Shown here piece by piece: positions 26,406 through 37,146 of a stretch of DNA of 64,000 bases. The position numbers were made by a program, and so were the translations under genes. The notes under the pieces are model-generated. The model saw only the letters and a list, made by a program, of their open reading frames with translations. It was not told where the DNA came from and searched no databases. Position 1 is the stretch's first letter; each line of letters begins with the position of its first letter. This DNA is from Melieria omissa (taxonomy: Eukaryota > Arthropoda > Insecta > Diptera > Ulidiidae). The stretch covers positions 15,498,421 through 15,562,420 of the forward strand of contig OZ020269.1 of the NCBI GenBank assembly GCA_963971225.1, written 5' to 3'.

Positions 26406-26439
26406 ACGATTTCGAAGATATCCTTTAAACGGAGCCACA
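26406..26439 (+). CDS. candidate alternative exon of the NACHT/WD40 gene
   Basis: A strong acceptor (TTTCTTCTTCTAG, with a possible branch site GCTAAAA) precedes 26406. If the donor GTATGT at 22778 inside the last coding exon is used, the phase-1 join adds DDFEDIL and a TAA at 26426-26428, continuing the acidic run SSDDDEYHDERT. This gives a short tail instead of the 393-codon one. In phase 0 the same 34 bases are also open (TISKISFKR) and end before a good donor, GTGAGT at 26440, so a joined microexon after 21990 is possible. Only transcripts can decide. Confidence 0.5.
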
Positions 26440-27199
26440 GTGAGTGTCAAGCTGTCGCACTAATACACACACACACAATTACACATACTTACATGACTAT
26501 AATCATGTGTTGTATGTTGAAAACATGAACATGAACTCTTATAACCGCAACACCTACCACCCACAAACAGTTTTGTCACAAATGCTACAAAGGACAAAGT
26601 ATCGTAAATTACCTCAGACCAGCCGAATGAAAACTGTGCAAAAATGTTTCAAATACAAATAAATACAACAAACCGAGTGAGTAGTTTCGGTCTATGCAAA
26701 TTATTCAGTTTTAGATTGTGCGCGCTGATTTGTTAGATTAAAATTTAATAAATCCAATGTAAAGGAAATTAAATTAAAGCTCTCACACACACACCAAAAC
26801 ACACACACACAAAACTCAATAAAAAAGGACATACAAAGTAGAGAGTAAGAGAGATGAGATGAGATGAGTCAAGTTTTTGTTTCGGGTAGCACCAACTTGC
26901 GCACAACTGCACACAACTGAGCGACGGATGCAATGCATGTAAGTAGCGCCTTTTATACGCCTAAAAGTATACACAACTACGTTTTAGCGCAACAACGCAA
27001 TAAATGCCATTCATTCAATTAGTATAAAACGCTTTAGAAACGCTTTAATTGTTAGTGTGCGATGCGAATTAGTCGCAATTTCTGTTCTACATATATAATA
27101 CTTAAAAAAAAAATCAAATAAATACAACACTTTTAAAAATGTGGCTGCAAATATATGTGAAAATGTTGGAGTTGGCAATTCGTGTAGAGGCGAAGACTG

Positions 27200-29060
27200 C
27201 TTAAAAAAATAGGAAAATAGTGGACATGTAATAATTAGTTAATTCAAATAAAATATATATAAAAATTTTTGTAAATTTTCAAAATTAATTTATATTTTAG
27301 ACAAGTAATTTTAATTGGTTTTTTTTAATGATTGAGATATTCAAATAGTTAATTATAAAAAAAATCAAATTAAAGTTAAAAGAATTTCTATTTTAGACAT
27401 TTTAATTGAATTTATTCATTAAAATTAATGAAATACTCATTTAATTGATGACTTAAAAATACCAATTAGAAGTAAATTTATATTTAACGCAATTTCATTT
27501 CATTTAGTCATTTAAATGTTTGAGATATTCACTTAATTAAAAAAAAAACAACACTTTATATGTATTTCAGACAATTTAATTTAATTGATTAAGTTGTTTA
27601 ACTTAATTAATTTTACTTAATTAATTCTTTCAATTGGTTCATATTTAATACAATTTAATTTTATTTATTAATTTAAATGATTGAAATATTCATTGTTTCA
27701 TGACAAAAAAATACAAATTAAAATTTTAATTTATTAATTTTATTTTAATTTATTTTGTTTGATTTTTTTTACACAAATTAATTTAATTTATTCATTGAAA
27801 TGATTGAAATACTCATTTAATTAATTCAAAACAAATAAAAATAAAAAAAATAAAATGTATTTTAATCAATTTAATTGATTCAATTGTTTAATTTAATTTA
27901 TTAATTTAATTAATGTAATTGATTCAATTAAAATTACATATTAATTAAAAATACATATTAATATTTAATTAACATTTTAGTTATTGATTTCAATGACTGA
28001 AATATTCATTTATTTAATTGCAAAAAAACTACAAATTAAAATATTATTAGTTTAATTCAATTTTGTTTCACACAATTCAATTTAATTTATTTATTTAATA
28101 TTTATTTATGTATTTGTAGTTGTATTTCACATAATTTAACAAAATATATTTATTTATTTGATTGAATTTAATAATTTAATTATTTTATTTGATTCATTGA
28201 AAAAAATACAATTTAAATATTAATTTATTTAATTACAAAGAAGTGCAAATTAAAATTCTAACTGACACAAATTCATCTAATTAATTTCCAACAAACACAA
28301 AAATTATTATTTTTTTTTTCATTTAATTTCAATTTCATTTAATTGATTCCTTTAATTTATTAAAATTTTGATTTTTTAAATTAAAAAACATACAAATTCA
28401 CACTTAATATATATTAAGCACAATTTAAAATATTTTATTCATTAAAATTATTGAAATATTTATTAATTAATTACAAAAGAACATAAATTAAAATTTTAAC
28501 AATTTAATTAATTTTTATTCTGTTTAACACAATTTGACTTAACTAAATCATTTTTATTTTTATTTTTATTTTATTTATTTAATTAATTATTTTTATTTAA
28601 TTATAATTAAGAATTAAATAATTATTTAATTATAATTAAGAATTAAATAATAATTATTATAATAATTTAAATAAGAATTTTCATTTTATAATTACAAAAT
28701 TTATACAAAATTAAATTGAGTTTAAATTTGCTTAATTGTTGGCAATTAATTAAAATAATGTTTTAGTCAACTTCGTTATTGGCAATTATGCAATGATAAT
28801 TGATTCATTTAATTAATTCGCATTAATTTAGATAATTAACAAGTAAATAATATATAAAATTTAGGAAAATTCGCATTAATTTGTATAATAAAAAAGTAAA
28901 TAATATATAAAATTTAGGAAAATCAAGTTTAAGTTTGATTTTTGGCATTTAATTAATTTAATTATTAAATTATTAGTTATTTGTTTGAGTAGTTATAAAT
29001 AAATTTTTAAAATTGAAAAATGTATATCTGAGTTTACTTTATTACCGACAATTATCATTA
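27200..29060. repeat. AT-rich low-complexity block (ATTTAATTAATT type)
   Basis: Nearly 1.9 kb of permuted TTTAATT, TTATTTATT and AAATTAAAATT words with recurring modules such as GATTGAAATATTCATTTAATTAA. It resumes after the mariner insertion (29836-30250), so the mariner landed in a pre-existing AT-rich block. No gene. Confidence 0.85.
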
Positions 29061-29073
29061 ATTCATTTAATTA

Positions 29074-29833
29074 TCAGGTGTACAACTTTGCTTCCGCCGT
29101 TTTTTTTCCAAAATTAAAAGCTTTATTGCGAAAAAGTGCTTACAGATGTATTATTCAAAGTATTGTCCGTCGCTAGCGACAACTTTCTCCCATCTTTCCG
29201 GCAATTTTCGGATCCCGGCTCGAAAAAAGGAGTCCTCTTTTGACGCTATCCATGAAGCAATCCATTTTTCCAATTCTTCGAAGGATTGAAAATGTTGATC
29301 TGCCAGGCCGTGTGCCATCAAACGGAATAGGTGGAAGTCAGAAGGGGCGACATCTGGGGAATACGGCGGGTGGGGCAAGACTTCCCATTTCAGCGTTTCC
29401 AGGTACTTTTTGACCACTTTTGCGACGTGAGGCCGAGCATTGTCGTGTTGGAGGATGACTTTGTCATGTCGCTCTTCCATTTTTAAAACGTTGAAACCAC
29501 TCCCGACACGTTCTTTCTCTCAGAGCAGCATCACCGTAAGTTTCTGAGAGCATTCGATGCGCTTCAGCTGCATTTTTTTTCGAATTGTAACAGAAAAGTA
29601 AAACTTCCCGCAAATGGCGAGAATTGGGCACATAAACGGACATTTTCGAGCGTGAATAATACGAAAACAAGAACAACTGTCACTGAAACGGCGATGACAA
29701 TTCGTAAGGCACTGTCCACACTCACTTTAAAGGCATTTCATCTTTCTTTTTCATTTCCATCTATGTATTTCAACCAGCCTCAGCCGGTACAGCCACCTAT
29801 CGGAAAACGGCGGAAGCAAAGTTGTACACCTGA
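29074..29833 (-). mobile_element. mariner element, internally deleted copy on the minus strand
   Basis: The ends TCAGGTGTACAACTTTGCTT and complement are flanked by TA (29072-29073, 29834-29835). Minus-strand frames encode the transposase N-terminus (29464-29676: SVYVPNSRHLREVLLFCYN, then a helix-turn-helix-like stretch ending WFQRFKN) and the C-terminus (29151-29480: HDKVILQHDNARPH, YSPDVAPSDFHLF). The middle, including the first catalytic Asp, is missing. Compared with the copy at 9035 it keeps about 40 more bases after RHL, and the deletion scar before GAGCGACATGAC differs. At 760 bp it is non-autonomous. Confidence 0.93.
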
Positions 29834-30249
29834 TAGTTTTAATTAGTTAACATAATTAACTACAAATAAGCTAAAAAAATTGTAGTAAATAAATTTTGGA
29901 TGTGATTTATTATTAGCAATTAATTAATTTAATAAATAAATAAAAATTAATTTAAATCATTACAAGTTACACAAAATTTAAAATTCAAACATTATGAATT
30001 TACTTTGTCATTGGCATTTATTATAAATTCATTAATTAACGTAAATATACAAAATTAAGGAAAATAAAGTTTGATTTTTTTATTATTGGCAGTTAATTAA
30101 TTTAATTAATAAGTAATAATTAATTTAAATAATTATCTACAAGTAAGTTTACAACATCGAGAAAAATTATATTTGCATTTAGTTTGTTATTGGCATTTAT
30201 TATTATTATTAATTTATTAATTTAGTTAGTTAAACTAAAAAAGTTTGAA

Positions 30250-30445
30250 TTTGCTTTATTAATGCAAATAAATTAACAGAAATTTAAATTCATGTAGTTT
30301 ACTATTCAAATCATTGCACATTAGCGCCACAATTTTTTAGAACGCAGTTTGCTTTATTAATGCAAATAAATTAACAGAAATTTAAATTCATGTAGTTTAC
30401 TATTCAAATCATTGCACATTAGCGCCACAATTTTTTAGAACGCAG
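30250..30445. repeat. perfect 98-bp tandem duplication
   Basis: Bases 30250-30347 and 30348-30445 appear identical, each beginning TTTGCTTTATTAATGC and ending TTTTAGAACGCAG. The lack of divergence points to a recent event or an assembly artefact. Confidence 0.9.
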
Positions 30446-30802
30446 TCAACTCAACTCAATTAACTCAACTTTGGGTTATTGCTAACACATTTTGACATAT
30501 ATTTGCAGCTTTAACTCACCCTAACATTCCAATGTAGATTAAAACTTTAGCTATCAAATAGTGAAAAACAATAGTGTGCAACATTAGAAACATAATTAAC
30601 ATAGAATTTATATAAAACAATGTTTTGGGAAAAATCAATATGGAAAATATTGAATTTTGCACAAAACATGCCATACTCAAATTTGCAAATAATTAGTTTG
30701 ATTTTACTTTCATTTTACAAGTCATGGTTTTTACTCACAAAATTCACTTTTGTATTAAACATTTCTTTCGCTTGCTGCCCACTGAAGATCATTTCGCTGC
30801 AG

Positions 30803-30841
30803 GAGGAGGAGGAGGCCACTACCAGTAGCGCTCAACAGTAG
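30803..30841 (+). other. possible further 3' exon after an acceptor, weak
   Basis: TTTCGCTGCAG at 30792-30802 resembles an acceptor. In phase 0 it opens EEEEATTSSAQQ and stops at 30841; in phase 1 it gives GGGGHYQ and a stop. It could be a terminal exon of the upstream NACHT/WD40 gene or a chance match. No upstream exon with a forced phase connects to it. Confidence 0.2.
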
Positions 30842-30845
30842 CAAC

Positions 30846-33175
30846 GAAAAGACAGCTGGCAGCTGGCAGCAGGACAACTAACAACTGACAACCACTGCGT
30901 ACGTGTGCACACAAACACATGCACAAGTTGGCTGCAAGAGCATTGACAACATTCGTTACTCTCGACTTGTGATTTCTTTTCGGGTATTTGCACTGCAAGA
31001 GCGACAGCACTTGAACACTCACTAACTGCATGTAAATCTAGTCAAATATTAGACATTATGTTAGTGTTTATGTAAGTAAGTGTAAGTGTAAGCAATACTT
31101 GCTGATTGTTTGTGCAACTAAAAAGTAGCAAATCTCAATAAACCAAAAATAAGGTAAAGTCTAAGCAATCAAAACACAGCAACTATGGTGAAGGTCTGAT
31201 TTCTGATGCTGCATCGCCTGCATTGTAATGCACTTACTTGTAATTGTAACTGTACCCTATTGTAGTTGTTGTAGCAGAAAATAGAAACCAAATAGGTTTA
31301 AGTCAACGCTAACGCCGAAGAGATGAACAATTTATAAAAAAAAACTCAAAGCCACCGTTTTCTTGTTGAATTTTTGCAAACATACACTTTTAAAAAAATC
31401 GTAGTTTTTCGTAATGGTTTTTAAGCAAACAAATAATAAAGCTAGATAAATGCGTATGAGAGCAAGTAAATCATAAGACAGACATAAAAACTAATAATAG
31501 AAAAATGATTTTAATAGCTACTTTTATAAAATGACAGCTGATTTCATAAAAGAAAAGACAAAGTTTAATATTAACGAGTGCAGTGACGAGACCCATAGGC
31601 AGATGGCATTACTCGCATCAGAATTGCGCCTAATAGTATGCAACAAAGAGCGCAGAACTTGAGCTGTTTATGAGAACAGTGCGCATTATCAGACACTATT
31701 TCAAAGCATACTTTTAGGCTGCAAATATGTGTTAGTGGTACAAGCTGTCTGCCTATGGGCCAGGGCCACTTACAAGAAAACTAAGACACAACTAATGCAA
31801 AAATATACATAAATATAAAAAAATTAAATAAGGGGTTAAAAGCTGAACTATGCTTACAACACTATGCTCGTCAGTAACTCTCATGCAGCTTGTACACAGA
31901 TAGTATCATTTATTTTAAGTAAAGGACTTTTTTATATAATTTTTTTTTTAACTGACACACAAAAACAAAGTAATAAAACTAAAATAAATGCACAAAAAAT
32001 AATTAAAATCAGTAAAGCGCATAAATAGTCGCTTTGAGTTGAATCACAAAATGTTTTCTCATACAATTAAACAAATCAACAGAGCCATGAGCTGAAAAGT
32101 TTCGAAAATAGTTGTATGAAAGTTGAAAGTTGAATGTGATTTATAATGACGAGCAGAAATTAACGTAAGTAAGAAGTTGTTGGTTTTTATGCAAAGCCAG
32201 CAGAAGCACAAACATAAGCAAATTCGTGTAATCTTAAAAAAAACACATCGTTAGAACACATTTTTGTGATTCTTTGTTGCATCTATTTTACATGCATTTA
32301 ATTTTTTCATTGCAAAAACTGCACAGCAGCAATGCACACACACTCACATTGTTCCACTGTAAAAAACAGTAAAATCTGGTAGACAGTTGAATTGGGGTCC
32401 CTGACACCACAGAATAAACATTAAACGAGTCAATAAATCAATTAAAAATCTCCACTAAAACAAACAACTAATTAACATTAAACGTCAATAGAGCAACACT
32501 GCACCATCCTCTGGTAGTTGTTGGTTTAAATTTAAGCAATAACAAAAAAATATATAATCATATGAAAATTAAAAAACACAGACGCGAACACGCAACACTC
32601 CACCTGCAAGTAAACTGTTGAGTCAATTTAATTTTCTAAAAAATTTATGTAAACAATAAATTGTGAAATTGAAATAAAAGGAAATAATTTTTTGTAGAAT
32701 TGAGCCGAGTCAACATAAAACGGCAAATAATTTCAGCACAAATTATGTACACCCAACATTACATTTTCGTAGGAGCACAACAAACAAAAACATCTAAGCA
32801 TAAAACTGAAATTATTTGTAAACAATAAGCAAAACAAAAAACCTATAAAATCACAATAAAAGGCGACAATCAAATGTTTCGAGGTTCACTTGCTTCACTT
32901 CCCTGATTTGAATGTGGCAGCAGTAACGGTTCACTGTGCATTAAAGGATTTACTCATATTGAATTGGTTAACACACCTTTTAGGTAATATTACAGTTAAG
33001 CGATTTTAAGCGTATGTACTGTATGTGTAGTTTATATATGTATATGTTTATGCATAAGTAAATGGCAATAGTCGATAAGAGGAAATTGTGAAACTAAACC
33101 AAACGAAATGGAAATAAATTTATTTGAAGGCAAACAATTTTTTACAACGTTTTATTTGAAAGATATGTTGGAGAT
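30846..33175. other. AT-rich non-coding stretch, no gene recognised
   Basis: Contains many AATAAA-like signals on the plus strand and words typical of fly 3' UTRs, so it could be a very long 3' UTR. An inverted pair CCCATAGGCAGA (about 31591) and TCTGCCTATGGG (about 31748) spans about 170 bp. No coding exon is supported. Confidence 0.45.
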
Positions 33176-33767
33176 AGTGTTGCCAGATCAGGAGATTTCT
33201 TACTAGATTTAGGAGATTCTTGGTCTTTTAGGAGAAAGAATTGTTTAGGAGATTTTAGGAGATTTAAATTTTATGTTAGGGGATTTTTCGGATCCTTGGT
33301 GAATTTTTTGGGAGATTTTTGGATAACGAAGCATTGAAGTAATGATGAATTGGAAACACTGACAACAAAACATATTTTGCCAACAAGTTTAAAATACTCA
33401 AAGTACCCAATTTTGTTAAAAATTTGTGAGCTTACAAAATGTGAGCTCGTTCTATCCCGTTCTCACTTATTGCTGTCACAATGAAATCCCGCCAAAAATG
33501 GCACTTTTTCATTCATTTGTTATATGTTCTGTTTCTGTTAAGTTTTTATTGTTAAGCGGAAGATGAATAAAAAAGGGTGCATTACAAAAAATTATACTCA
33601 TATACATATTTATATTTTTTATGATTTTTTATTTTTTTATATTTTTTATTTATTTTAAAATTACGCAAATTGTATAAAAAATTTAGGAGATTTTTTCAAC
33701 TTTTGGGTGAAAATTTCAGTATTTTTTTATATTTAAGAGAAAGTCATTCCAGGTATCTGGCAACACT
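33176..33767. mobile_element. MITE with AGTGTTGCCAGAT inverted ends
   Basis: The 13-bp ends AGTGTTGCCAGAT and ATCTGGCAACACT are exact inverse copies 592 bp apart. The interior is AT-rich with repeated AGGAGATTT modules near the left end. The AGTGTTGCCA end is reminiscent of hAT-type MITEs, but the expected 8-bp duplication is not visible. No ORF. Confidence 0.65.
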
Positions 33768-33989
33768 GCTTCGAGATTACATCGGAATAGACATGAAACC
33801 TCCGCACTAGCAAAACGCAATTGTGAGATAAAAGTACAGAAACATCAAAGATAATCGAGTTTGAGTTTGTCACATGACAAGTTTTCCAGCATGAAGAAAT
33901 TTAAAAGCTTTAATCTCAAGATTTGATCAGAACAGAGCAAACAGGGAAAATCATTGTTGAAGAATAACTTTGGAAAATGAAAATGTCTA

Positions 33990-35180
33990 CAGCTGTGCCT
34001 GTAGCTCAAAGTAGTTTAACTTAACTAAAAGAGATATTTGTCTGTTCTATTTTTGTGTTAAAACACTCCAGTTTTTCAAAAATGTTTCAATCAGGCTGCT
34101 ACCAGAACGGAAAGCTGAAAAAAAGTTATTAAAGAGTGACTTTCAAAAAATTCCTAGAGCTCAAAGTAGTGCAACTGCTTGTAACTCTTAAACCAGAAGA
34201 TTAAGCTACCTAAAAAAAACTCTTTTGTAATAACAGAACTTTTCAGCTTTCGAAAAAAGATCGTTCCGATTACTATTTCACCAGAAAACCCAGAAAATTT
34301 AAAACAGCAATTTTGCATAATCGAAATATGCATTCGCTTTTCTTTTGAGTGTTTTTTCTGAACCAGAAAATTGAACTGCTTTAATTGCGACTCTCTTCTG
34401 TAGTAGCTCTCCAGGTTTTTAAAAACGTTCCGAACAGACCGTGACTTTGAAAAATTCAACTCTTTATAGCTATGCCTGTAGATCAAAGTAGTTCAACTGC
34501 CTGTAACTCTTAATCCACAAGAGTTAGCTGTCTAAAATGTCTCTTTTTTATAGTAGAAGTTCCTAACTTTCGCAAAAAGATCGTTCTGATTGCTATTTAT
34601 CGAAAATAAGTGTAAGACAGCTATTTTGATGATCGAAGCATGCATTAGACTTTCTTTCGAGCATGGTTTCTGATGAAACAATCTGAAATGTAACTGCTTT
34701 AATTGCAACCCTGTTTTGTAGTAGAACTCTTCAGTTAAAAAATGTTTCCAATCAGACTGAAACCCCAACAAAAAGCTGCCGAAAACAATGTTAAAGCTGA
34801 TAAAAGCCCATTTAAAGGTAAAATACTTTTAAATATTGCAGTTTTTAAGTTTTTTTCATCTTTAATTGCAACCCTGTTGTGTAGTAGAACTCTCCATTAA
34901 AAAAACAATATTTCGATCAGGCCGAAACCTCAACAAAAGGCTGCCGAAAGCAATGTTAAAGGTGATAAAAGCGCATTTAATGGTAAAATAATTTCTAATA
35001 ATGCAGTTTTTAAGTTTTTATGTTTAATTGCAACCCTGTTTTGTAGTAGAACTCTCCAGTTAAAAAAATGTTTCTAATCAGACTGAAACCCCAACAAAAA
35101 GCTGCCGAAAACAATGTTAAAGCTCATAAAACCCAATTAATGGTAAAATATTCTAGTATTGCAGTTTTTAAGTCTTTTAA
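33990..35180. repeat. diverged local duplications (about 300-bp units, then about 175-bp units)
   Basis: Two related units near 34150-34460 and 34470-34760 share CAAAGTAGT..CAACTGC..TGTAACTCTTAA and a later AAAAAGATCGTTC block. They are followed by three copies, from about 34700, 34860 and 35030, sharing TTGCAACCCTGTT, GTAGTAGAACTC, AAGCTGCCGAAA and ATTGCAGTTTTTAAGT. Divergence is moderate. The frames through it are short and frame-broken; no function is seen. Confidence 0.7.
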
Positions 35181-35269
35181 TTCGTGGAGCTAGCAATTCT
35201 TTAGGAAGTACAAGTCATTGCATATGAAAAACACTCGATTGACCTCATCAAAAAAGTCAGAGACTTTGT

Positions 35270-35450
35270 CAATCAATGAGTTGAAAGCCAGCATTCTACC
35301 GTGGAACATGATGCAATTATAAAGGTGAGATCTTCCTTGACAGCTTGTTTTTGACACTGTCTTATACAACGAGAACCAATGTTGTCTAGTACGCTTTCAA
35401 AAGAAGGGGAAAAACGACGAAGTAAATTAAAAGTTTCAAATACAAATTAA
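35270..35450 (+). repeat. left copy of an inverted pair flanking the LINE
   Basis: The block CAATTATAAAGGTGAGATCT, preceded by ATTCTACCGTGGAACATGAT and followed by TTGACAG and TGTCTTAT, is matched on the opposite strand at about 41120-41290 (ATTCCACGGCATGATG, AATTATAAAGGTGAGTTCTT). The LINE inserted between the two inverted copies. The right copy and its continuation (40930-41217, minus) stay open for nearly 100 codons, but with an apparent frame change at a GGGGGAA run; the protein is not recognised. Confidence 0.55.
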
Positions 35451-35778
35451 TAAATAGTTATTGCAGCAAAAGGTTTAAGGTTAGTTTATTATTGTGCGCA
35501 TTTTATTTGATTTTTTATATTGATTATTTTTTATCTTTCTATTTATTCTAAAATGAATGCGACATTTAAAAAATGATTTTTTTACAGTCAGCGTCTAGCA
35601 TTCAAAGTGTTTGGTCGTGTTAGGTCTGCTATCGTTGTGTTATTCAGTGCCGGCTTCGTCCGTTATCTTTTGTTCTCTTTTTTCTCCAACTAACGAAAAA
35701 AGCATTGCTTTGCATATTTTCACTTGAATTGAACATATTTCTTTTTGGATTTGGTGAATTGTTTTTTCTTTTGTGAAC

Positions 35779-37080
35779 ATGCCCCCCGGGGCAACTGATA
35801 ATAGGGAGAATCGCTTTGCATTGCTTGCAAGCGATACTCCACGAAAAAAGAAGAAACGTGCACATGGTTCCTCACTGGATCTTTTTCCTGAATTACCAAG
35901 TGTTGCGACGGCAGATCCCAAGTTTCTGATCCTAGCCTGCAGTGATGAAAATAAAAAGATCACTGATTTTTCATGTTTTGCCGTTCATAAGGCAATACAG
36001 CTTATTAGTAAAGAGGTAATTTCGATTTCTGAACTCCGAGACGGTAACCTTCTGCTACTAGTAAAAGACAAGAAAATTGCGCAAAGATTTCTTACCACCA
36101 CACAATTACATGGAGTGGGCCGTGTTAATTTTTCTTTTCATTCTTCACTCAACACAACCAAGGGGACAATTTATGCCCCTTACCTCAACAAAGTTTCTGA
36201 TGAAGAAATAGTAAGTGAACTCAGCAGTCAAGGTGTTACTTCTATTTATAAATTTAACAAAATTATCAATGGAAAACCAAGTCCTAGTGGTGTTATTTTG
36301 TTGTCTTTCGACTCTTACAATTTACCTAACAAAATAGACATTTCATGGCATTCCGTGAAGGTTAGGCAGTACATCCCCAATCCGATGAGATGCAAATCAT
36401 GTCAATTGCTTGGCCATACTGCTAAATGGTGTAAAAATCAACCGATATGTGTTGTTTGTTCATTGCCCCCACACCAACCAGATGATTGCACTCGCACTAT
36501 GTGCGCTAACTGCTCTGAACCACATCCGTCATCGTCCAATGAGTGTAAAAAATTTAAGCAAGCGAAAGATATTATAGCTATTAAAACAAAGAACAAATGC
36601 TCCATGATGGAAGCTAGGAATATTTACCGGACGCAAGTTACTATACCCCCCCTTAATAATTCAACATCCTACGCCGCTGCCCTTTCTTCGGCAGAAACTC
36701 CTCGTGCTACAAATGCACAAAGTACCTCTACCCCAAAAACAACAATAAACAAAGAAAACAACAACATCAAACCATCGAGTACTAAACAAAACAGCTCTCC
36801 AAATCCAAAAGTCTCCAACGACCAAACAATTCTCTCAAGCAACAGCTTACCAAATCAACTAATAAATAAAGAGAGTATTTCTCTCGAAGAATCCAACAAA
36901 AGGAATTATAACACAACTCCATCCGTTATCACTGATAACAATTCAAGTATTTCTCTTAAAAAGACCAAAAACATTACTGAGAACAGTTTTGCGAGTATTA
37001 AATTTTCCCCTCTTCCATCTCTTAACAAAGTTCTTTCTCTAACTCAATTATCAAATATGTCTGACTCTTCTGATGAATGA
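35779..37080 (+). CDS. LINE ORF1, nucleic-acid-binding Gag-like protein
   Basis: 433 codons from the ATG at 35779 (an in-frame GTG six bases earlier is not preferred). The N-terminal half has no enzyme motif. Three cysteine-rich knuckles occur in the middle: CKSCQLLGHTAKWC (C-x2-C-x4-H-x4-C), CVVCSLPPHQPDDC and CANCSEPHPSSSNEC, the pattern of ORF1 proteins of I/jockey-type LINEs that coat the element RNA. The C-terminal 150 residues are Ser/Thr/Asn-rich and probably disordered. It is followed by ORF2 in the same orientation after a 66-bp gap. Confidence 0.9.
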   Translation: MPPGATDNRENRFALLASDTPRKKKKRAHGSSLDLFPELPSVATADPKFLILACSDENKKITDFSCFAVHKAIQLISKEVISISELRDGNLLLLVKDKKIAQRFLTTTQLHGVGRVNFSFHSSLNTTKGTIYAPYLNKVSDEEIVSELSSQGVTSIYKFNKIINGKPSPSGVILLSFDSYNLPNKIDISWHSVKVRQYIPNPMRCKSCQLLGHTAKWCKNQPICVVCSLPPHQPDDCTRTMCANCSEPHPSSSNECKKFKQAKDIIAIKTKNKCSMMEARNIYRTQVTIPPLNNSTSYAAALSSAETPRATNAQSTSTPKTTINKENNNIKPSSTKQNSSPNPKVSNDQTILSSNSLPNQLINKESISLEESNKRNYNTTPSVITDNNSSISLKKTKNITENSFASIKFSPLPSLNKVLSLTQLSNMSDSSDE

Positions 37081-37146
37081 TGCTCGCAATAGTAAAATTA
37101 CTGTTATATAAAATTGCTTAGTATTTTTCATGTTACTCCATTTATC

